A stretch of DNA of 9,216 nucleotides, from NCBI GenBank assembly GCA_021159225.1, contig JAGGSE010000019.1:1-9216 (forward strand), given 5' to 3'. Below the pieces are notes generated by a model, which saw only the letters and a program-made list of their open reading frames with translations, had not been told where the DNA came from and searched no databases. Made by a program: the position numbers and the translations under genes. Position 1 is the first letter of the stretch; each line of letters begins with the position of its first letter. Below, piece by piece: positions 5,779 to 9,216 of the stretch. Source of the stretch: a bacterium (GTDB lineage Bacteria > Patescibacteriota > Minisyncoccia > Minisyncoccales > JAGGSE01).

Positions 5779-6267
5779 TTACCTCTTGGACCATTGAGGC
5801 GCCCTTCTGGCTCTCTTTAAGCCAAACTTCTTTCTTTCTTTCATTCTCGGGTCGCGGGTTAAATAGTTCAACTTTTTCAAGCGTCTAGAAAAAGCAGGAT
5901 TAAACAAAGATAATGCCCGGGCAATAGACAGCCGAATGGCTTCTGATTGAGCATTCAAACCGCCTCCTCTAACCCTAACCCAAACCCTAAATCTATCAAG
6001 GCAATTGACCTGCTCTAAAGGACTCAGGGCAGTTTGCCTCATTTGAGAAAGAGGAAAATAGTCTTCAAGTTTCTTGTTGTTAACTATAAAAGCCGGTTCT
6101 TTGACAGAAAAAAGACGGGCAACTGCCGTGGCTGTTTTTCGCCTGCCTACACCTTCAAAATATTTCATTTTGCTCTCTTCCTTTCTGGCAGATGTTTTTT
6201 CTGCCCTCTTTTTAGCAGCAGGTTTTTTCTCTGTCTCTTTGGCTGTTTTTTTGTTCTTTTTTTGCAT
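5779..6267 (-). CDS. rpsI: 30S ribosomal protein S9 (uS9), N-terminally extended
   Basis: Component of the 30S head whose C-terminal tail reaches the P-site tRNA. The core begins at about residue 36 (YFEGVGRRKTATAVARLF), continues through VWVRVRGGG (95-103), and ends in the diagnostic KKFGLKRARRAPQWSKR, with the terminal KR that contacts tRNA. At 162 residues it exceeds the usual 130 because of a Lys/Ala/Glu-rich, probably disordered extension (1-34). I prefer the ATG at 6265-6267, four bases after the rplM stop. A TTG at 6277-6279 would add four residues, and Met34 (6166-6168) would give a canonical-length protein but leave a gap of about 100 bases. Identity is certain; only the start is open. 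Confidence 0.96.
   Translation of the reverse strand: MQKKNKKTAKETEKKPAAKKRAEKTSARKEESKMKYFEGVGRRKTATAVARLFSVKEPAFIVNNKKLEDYFPLSQMRQTALSPLEQVNCLDRFRVWVRVRGGGLNAQSEAIRLSIARALSLFNPAFSRRLKKLNYLTRDPRMKERKKFGLKRARRAPQWSKR
5782..5787 (-). promoter_or_regulatory. Shine-Dalgarno of the Cas4-like gene inside rpsI
   Basis: AAGAGG on the minus strand spans the last sense codons of rpsI, four bases before the nuclease ATG (TAA-T-ATG junction). It is the clearest ribosome binding site in the window and supports this start and coupling to S9 translation. Confidence 0.5.
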
Positions 6268-6271
6268 AAAA

Positions 6272-6619
6272 TTATACAAATTTTAGCCGTCTCAAGCGTT
6301 GTTTCCTTAATCTATTCTTTGGCAACATCCCGGAAACCGCTCTTCTTAAAACCTCCTCGGGCTTTTGAGACATTACCTTCTTCACAGGAATCTCCTTTAG
6401 ATGACCAAGATATCCGGAATGCCGGTAATATTTTTTTTGCTCAATTTTTTTTCCTGTCAGTTTGATTTTGTCCACATTTTTCACATGAACAAAATCTCCC
6501 CGGTCTTGATTTGGAACAAAATCCGGTTTATGTTTGCCCATCAGCAAAACAGCAATCTGACTAGCCACCCTACCCAGGGGCTTTCCCTTTACATCAATTG
6601 TATGTATCTCACGCTCCAT
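6272..6619 (-). CDS. rplM: 50S ribosomal protein L13 (uL13), short form
   Basis: An early-assembly 50S protein that binds 23S rRNA. Recognised by IDVKGKPLGRVASQIA (8-23), the KYYRHSGYLGHLK stretch (63-75) and VSGMLPKNRLRKQRLRRLK (95-113). It is 115 residues, about 27 fewer than E. coli L13 (142), because the C-terminal tail after the RLK motif is missing. The stop is clean and followed at once by rpsI, so this is a natural short form and not a frameshift. Its start lies four bases after the rplQ stop with only a TAGGT in front. Confidence 0.96.
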   Translation of the reverse strand: MEREIHTIDVKGKPLGRVASQIAVLLMGKHKPDFVPNQDRGDFVHVKNVDKIKLTGKKIEQKKYYRHSGYLGHLKEIPVKKVMSQKPEEVLRRAVSGMLPKNRLRKQRLRRLKFV

Positions 6620-6623
6620 AGAC

Positions 6624-6974
6624 CTATTTTACCATTTCTACTAAAGCCATTTTTGCGCCATCATTCTTTCTTGGCCCTATCTTCCTTATCCTTGTATAGC
6701 CTCCCTTTCTTTCCTTATATCTTTTTCCAATTTCTTCAACCAATTTTTTCACTACATCTTTTGAGAAATGGCGAAGCAATAATCGCTGAGAAGACAAATC
6801 GCCCCTTTTGGCTATACTGATTTGTTTCTCAACAAACCGGGCAACCTCCTTGGCTTTGGCTTCTGTTGTTTTAATCTTTTCTTTCAAAAAAAGGGCCCGG
6901 GCTAAACTCCTTAAAAGAGCTTTCCTCTGGCCCTCTTTTCTACTAAGTTTTCTTCCCTTTACCCTTTTCCTCAT
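6624..6974 (-). CDS. rplQ: 50S ribosomal protein L17 (bL17)
   Basis: A bacteria-specific 50S protein near the exit tunnel. At 116 residues it has the family's N-terminal MRKRVKGRKLSRKEGQRK, a central helical region (RKALLRSLARALF, TTEAKAKEVARF) and the C-terminal GGYTRIRKIGPRKNDGA (91-107). The frame is open further upstream, to 7055, but that part is shadow of rpoA. The ATG at 6972-6974 gives the canonical start, so rplQ overlaps the rpoA end by 32 bases. No Shine-Dalgarno is present; initiation probably relies on ribosomes finishing rpoA. Confidence 0.96.
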   Translation of the reverse strand: MRKRVKGRKLSRKEGQRKALLRSLARALFLKEKIKTTEAKAKEVARFVEKQISIAKRGDLSSQRLLLRHFSKDVVKKLVEEIGKRYKERKGGYTRIRKIGPRKNDGAKMALVEMVK

Positions 6975-7641
6975 AAAAAGTAGAAAAATGTTTAACCAAA
7001 ATTTCAGAGGCCTGAGAAAATGCCTCTTGAGGAGTAATAGTGCCGTCGGTCTCAATGTCTAAAAAAAGTCGGTCAAAGTCAGTCCTCTTTCCTACCCTCA
7101 TATTTTCAACCCTAAAACTGACGTTTCTTATGGGAGTGAAAATCGCGTCTATAGGAATTACCCCGATTTCTAATTTCTCCTTCTTTCTCATTTCTACCGG
7201 TTCATACCCCACCCCGCGTTCTATCTGAATTTCCATTTCCAATTCCTTTTTTTTGTCTGTAATGGTGCAAATTTTGGCTGTCTTATTAACCAACTCCACC
7301 TGTGAGGGAAGTTGAAAATCCGAGCCCTTCACCTCCCTTGCTCCCTTAACCTTTAGGGTTCCTTTCTGGGGCTCCCGGCTGCTCATCTTAAACCTTAATT
7401 TCTTTAGGTTGAGAATGATGTTGATAACATCTTCCAACACGCCAGGTATTGTTGAAATCTCATGACTAACTCCTCTAATTTTTACCTGGGTTACAGCCGC
7501 TCCCTCCAAAGAAGAAATTAAAACCCTTCTTAAACTATTCCCGATGGTCACTCCGTAGCCGGGATAAAGACCCTCAATTTCAAAAACCGCTCTATTCTTT
7601 TTACTTTCAACAATTTTTGGTGCCGAAGGTAATGGAATCAT
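6943..7641 (-). CDS. rpoA: RNA polymerase alpha subunit, N-terminal domain only
   Basis: Alpha forms the dimer on which beta and beta' assemble. All alpha-NTD marks are present: YGVTIGNSLRRVLISSLEG (29-47), HEISTIPGVLEDV (60-72), the insert domain (about 80-165), and NVSFRVENMRVGKRTDFDRL (173-192) with TDGTITPQEAF (198-208). The protein ends at residue 232 with the acidic/basic tail EEKGKGKKT. The linker and helix-hairpin-helix alpha-CTD (a further 90-100 residues in E. coli, 329 total) are absent. The bases after the stop encode rplQ, so no detached CTD follows. This polymerase should lack alpha-CTD contacts with UP elements and with activators. The start is nine bases after the rpsD stop with no Shine-Dalgarno. 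Confidence 0.96.
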   Translation of the reverse strand: MIPLPSAPKIVESKKNRAVFEIEGLYPGYGVTIGNSLRRVLISSLEGAAVTQVKIRGVSHEISTIPGVLEDVINIILNLKKLRFKMSSREPQKGTLKVKGAREVKGSDFQLPSQVELVNKTAKICTITDKKKELEMEIQIERGVGYEPVEMRKKEKLEIGVIPIDAIFTPIRNVSFRVENMRVGKRTDFDRLFLDIETDGTITPQEAFSQASEILVKHFSTFYEEKGKGKKT

Positions 7642-7650
7642 ACATTTTTT

Positions 7651-8286
7651 TTATCTTGAATAATACTCAAATATGGCTAATGTCTCCACCGGAGCATTAA
7701 TCTCTTCCAATGTTGGTTCTCCAATCACCTTTCCCGACAATTTATCAATATCTAATTTAAGCCATTTAGGGACCTTTTGCTTTTTTAACACATTTTTTAT
7801 ATTTTGAAAAGGGGGAGTCTTGGCTAGATTCGGTTTTAGGGAAACCTCTTGACCCAGTTTTACCAAAAACGAAGGCACATTGATAGGTTTTTTATCCACC
7901 AAAAAAAAGCCATGGGAAACCATCTGCCGCGCCTGAGAGCGAGAAGGAGCAAATCCTAACCTGAAAACAATATTATCCAATCGGCTCTCTAATTTCTTAA
8001 ACAATAAAATCACGGGATTTCCTCCTTTTTCTTTTTGGGCAAGGGCCTCGGTCACATATCTCTTTAATGTCTTTTCTCTTAACTGATATAGGTTTTTTAG
8101 TTTTTGTTTTTCTTTCAATTCCATGCCGTATTCAGAAAAAGACCTCCTTGCTCTCTTTGCTTTTGCACCCGGAGGATAAGGTCTCTTAACCAATGCGCAT
8201 TTTGAAGAAAAACACCTTTCTCCCTTAAGAAATAGTTTTGTTCCCAGACGGCGACAAATTTTACATTTAGATTTAGAACTAACCAT
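7651..8286 (-). CDS. rpsD: 30S ribosomal protein S4 (uS4), zinc-binding form
   Basis: A primary 16S rRNA binder that organises the 5' domain of the 30S subunit. It is 211 residues, the usual length. The N-terminus carries four cysteines (Cys8, Cys11, Cys25, Cys30 in CKIC and RCFSSKC), the 'C+' zinc-binding form of S4. The S4 RNA-binding fold spans about 98-160: LESRLDNIVFRLGFAPSR, QARQMVSHGFFLVDKKPINVPS. The end, FEYYSR, is typical of the family. rpsD begins eight bases after the rpsK stop. In E. coli S4 represses its own operon; no such leader structure is visible here. Confidence 0.97.
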   Translation of the reverse strand: MVSSKSKCKICRRLGTKLFLKGERCFSSKCALVKRPYPPGAKAKRARRSFSEYGMELKEKQKLKNLYQLREKTLKRYVTEALAQKEKGGNPVILLFKKLESRLDNIVFRLGFAPSRSQARQMVSHGFFLVDKKPINVPSFLVKLGQEVSLKPNLAKTPPFQNIKNVLKKQKVPKWLKLDIDKLSGKVIGEPTLEEINAPVETLAIFEYYSR

Positions 8287-8294
8287 ATAATTAA

Positions 8295-8747
8295 TTAAAC
8301 CCTTCTAACTTTCCTCGGTCGGCAGCCATTATGAGGAATAGGAGTAACATCCTTGATGGAAGAAATAGTCAATCCCCTTGCTGCCAAACTCCTAATCGCT
8401 GATTCTCTGCCCGAACCAATCCCCTTTACCAAGATGCTGACCTTTTCAATGCCCATTTTTTTTATTGCTTGAGCCATCACCTCGGCTGTTTTAGAAGCGG
8501 CAAAGGGAGTTCCCTTTTTTGTTCCCTTAAATCCCAAACTGCCGGCAGATGTCCAAAATAAAACATTGCCCTGAGGGTCTGTAAGAGAGATAATTGTATT
8601 GTTGTAGGAAGAAAAAATATATAGTTTTCCCTCTTTTATTTTTTGGGATGATTTCAGTCTTGTTTTTTTCTCTATCTTGGCTTCTATTGTTTCTCTCTCT
8701 CTTATCAAATCCTCTTTTGTTTTGCTGATAATTCTTTTTTTTCCCAT
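8295..8747 (-). CDS. rpsK: 30S ribosomal protein S11 (uS11), N-terminally extended
   Basis: A 30S platform protein next to the mRNA exit. The core carries YIFSSYNNTIISLTDPQGN (43-61), SAGSLGFKGTKKGTPFAA (67-84), VKGIGSGRESAIRSL (107-121) and the conserved C-terminal NGCRPRKVRRV (140-150). At 150 residues it is about 20 longer than most bacterial S11 because of a charged helix-like N-terminus (about 1-38). The ATG at 8745-8747 is preferred over an in-frame TTG at 8757-8759, which would add only four residues. Neither has a Shine-Dalgarno. rpsM lies 41 bases upstream. Confidence 0.96.
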   Translation of the reverse strand: MGKKRIISKTKEDLIRERETIEAKIEKKTRLKSSQKIKEGKLYIFSSYNNTIISLTDPQGNVLFWTSAGSLGFKGTKKGTPFAASKTAEVMAQAIKKMGIEKVSILVKGIGSGRESAIRSLAARGLTISSIKDVTPIPHNGCRPRKVRRV

Positions 8748-8788
8748 AATATTTGTCAACCAACTTCTTTGTCTTTTGCTAAAATCCC

Positions 8789-9178
8789 TTACTTAGGAGC
8801 AGGAGGCGCCTTTCTCCCAGAGGTTACCGTTCTTCTGACATTTCCTCTAACTGTTCTGGAGTTGGTTCTTGTTGTTTGCCCTCTGACCGGTAAGCCCTTT
8901 ATATGACGCAGGCCGCGCCAGCAACCAATATCTCTTAATCTTTTAATGTTCATCATTACTTCTCTTTTCAACGCTCCTTCAACAGTGTAATTTTTCTCAA
9001 TAATCTCCTTAAGCAGGTTCAGTTGTTCGGTTGTTAGACTCTTGGCTTTAACAGAAGGGCTAATTCCCGCCTTTTCTAAAATTTCTCCCGCCAAACTCCT
9101 GCCTATACCATGAATATAGGTAAGGGCGATTAATATTTGTTTGTTCTCTGGTATGTTAATTCCGGCAATACGTGGCAT
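8789..9178 (-). CDS. rpsM: 30S ribosomal protein S13 (uS13)
   Basis: A 30S head protein that makes bridge B1 to the 50S subunit and contacts P-site tRNA. At 129 residues it starts with the canonical MPRIAGINIP and contains the helix-turn motif YIHGIGRSLA (21-30), RDIGCWRGLRHIKGLPVRGQ (82-101), TTRTN (102-106) and a basic tail ending APPAPK. The reading frame continues to an ATG at 9197-9199, but the seven extra residues match no S13 and fall in the AT-rich repeat, so 9176-9178 is the start. It is the first gene of the alpha operon seen here; the usual upstream genes (infA, rpmJ) would lie past the window edge. Confidence 0.97.
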   Translation of the reverse strand: MPRIAGINIPENKQILIALTYIHGIGRSLAGEILEKAGISPSVKAKSLTTEQLNLLKEIIEKNYTVEGALKREVMMNIKRLRDIGCWRGLRHIKGLPVRGQTTRTNSRTVRGNVRRTVTSGRKAPPAPK

Positions 9179-9189
9179 AATAAATAATT

Positions 9190-9216
9190 CAAAATGCAAA
9201 AATCAAAAATCAAAAT
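9190..9216. repeat. Short AT-rich tandem heptamer (CAAAAAT), partly outside the window
   Basis: CAAAATG (9190-9196) is followed by two exact CAAAAAT units (9197-9203, 9204-9210) and a partial unit, CAAAAT, at the edge. It lies directly upstream of rpsM. It may be an intergenic low-complexity repeat; the full copy number cannot be seen. Confidence 0.5.

Noticed and set aside
5970..5990. Telomere-like CCCTAA repeats on the plus strand
   Set aside because: This is the reverse of the conserved S9 segment FRVWVRVRGG; the Arg/Val codons AGG GTT produce the pattern.
6975..7055. Longer L17 starting at 7055
   Set aside because: The additional 27 residues resemble no L17 and come from the rpoA coding sequence in another frame; the conserved protein begins at 6974.
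6034..7062. Several plus-strand open frames (6034-6465, 6401-6820, 6808-7062)
   Set aside because: They are rich in Phe, Leu and Ser, lack domain motifs, and lie opposite conserved rpsI, rplM, rplQ and rpoA.
8724..8759. Internal promoter before rpsK (TTGACA at 8754-8759, minus strand)
   Set aside because: The sequence 17 bases on has only a poor -10 match, inside rpsK, so it is more likely chance.

Overview
The window is AT-rich and gene-dense, and it looks like the chromosome of a bacterium from the Patescibacteria/CPR group, probably on the Parcubacteria or Microgenomates side. The ribosomal proteins and RNA polymerase alpha are clearly bacterial and stand in the bacterial alpha-operon order (S13-S11-S4-rpoA-L17-L13-S9). 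Genes are packed with 1-10 nt gaps or short overlaps, most starts have little Shine-Dalgarno sequence, L13 and RpoA are short, and both tRNA genes lack an encoded CCA. TGA ends mscS, corA and uppS, so the code is standard and not the TGA=Gly code of Gracilibacteria/Absconditabacteria. The lineage is an inference from these traits; no 16S rRNA gene is present.

Layout. (1) 3-308, minus: an ArsR/SmtB-type metal-sensing repressor with an operator and promoter just upstream. (2) 359-423: two plus-strand promoters leading to tRNA-Ala(CGC) at 453-524. (3) 555-4202, plus: a compact run of mscS-like channel, corA-like metal transporter, yraN, a CarS/DUF46 CDP-archaeol-synthase homologue and a divergent cis-prenyltransferase (uppS family). 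(4) 4214-4285, minus: tRNA-His(GTG) with its own promoter, lying inverted between plus-strand genes. (5) 4337-5098, plus: an archaeal-type 4-phosphopantoate--beta-alanine ligase (CoA pathway). (6) 5076-9178, minus: the distal part of a ribosomal protein/RNA polymerase operon, ending in a Cas4-like PD-(D/E)XK nuclease coupled to rpsI.

How the genes fit together. The plus-strand block is about the cell envelope: osmotic release (MscS), divalent metal uptake (CorA), CDP-lipid synthesis (CarS-like) and the polyprenyl carrier (UppS-like). The minus block is translation and transcription machinery. Two proteins have their best-known relatives in archaea (CarS-like and phosphopantothenate synthetase) although the host is bacterial. 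Other unusual points are an RpoA with no C-terminal domain, a nuclease carried on the ribosomal operon, and a tRNA-His that changes both partners of the usual 18-55 D-loop/T-loop contact. I see no mobile element, no CRISPR array, and no gene-free stretch longer than 300 bases.
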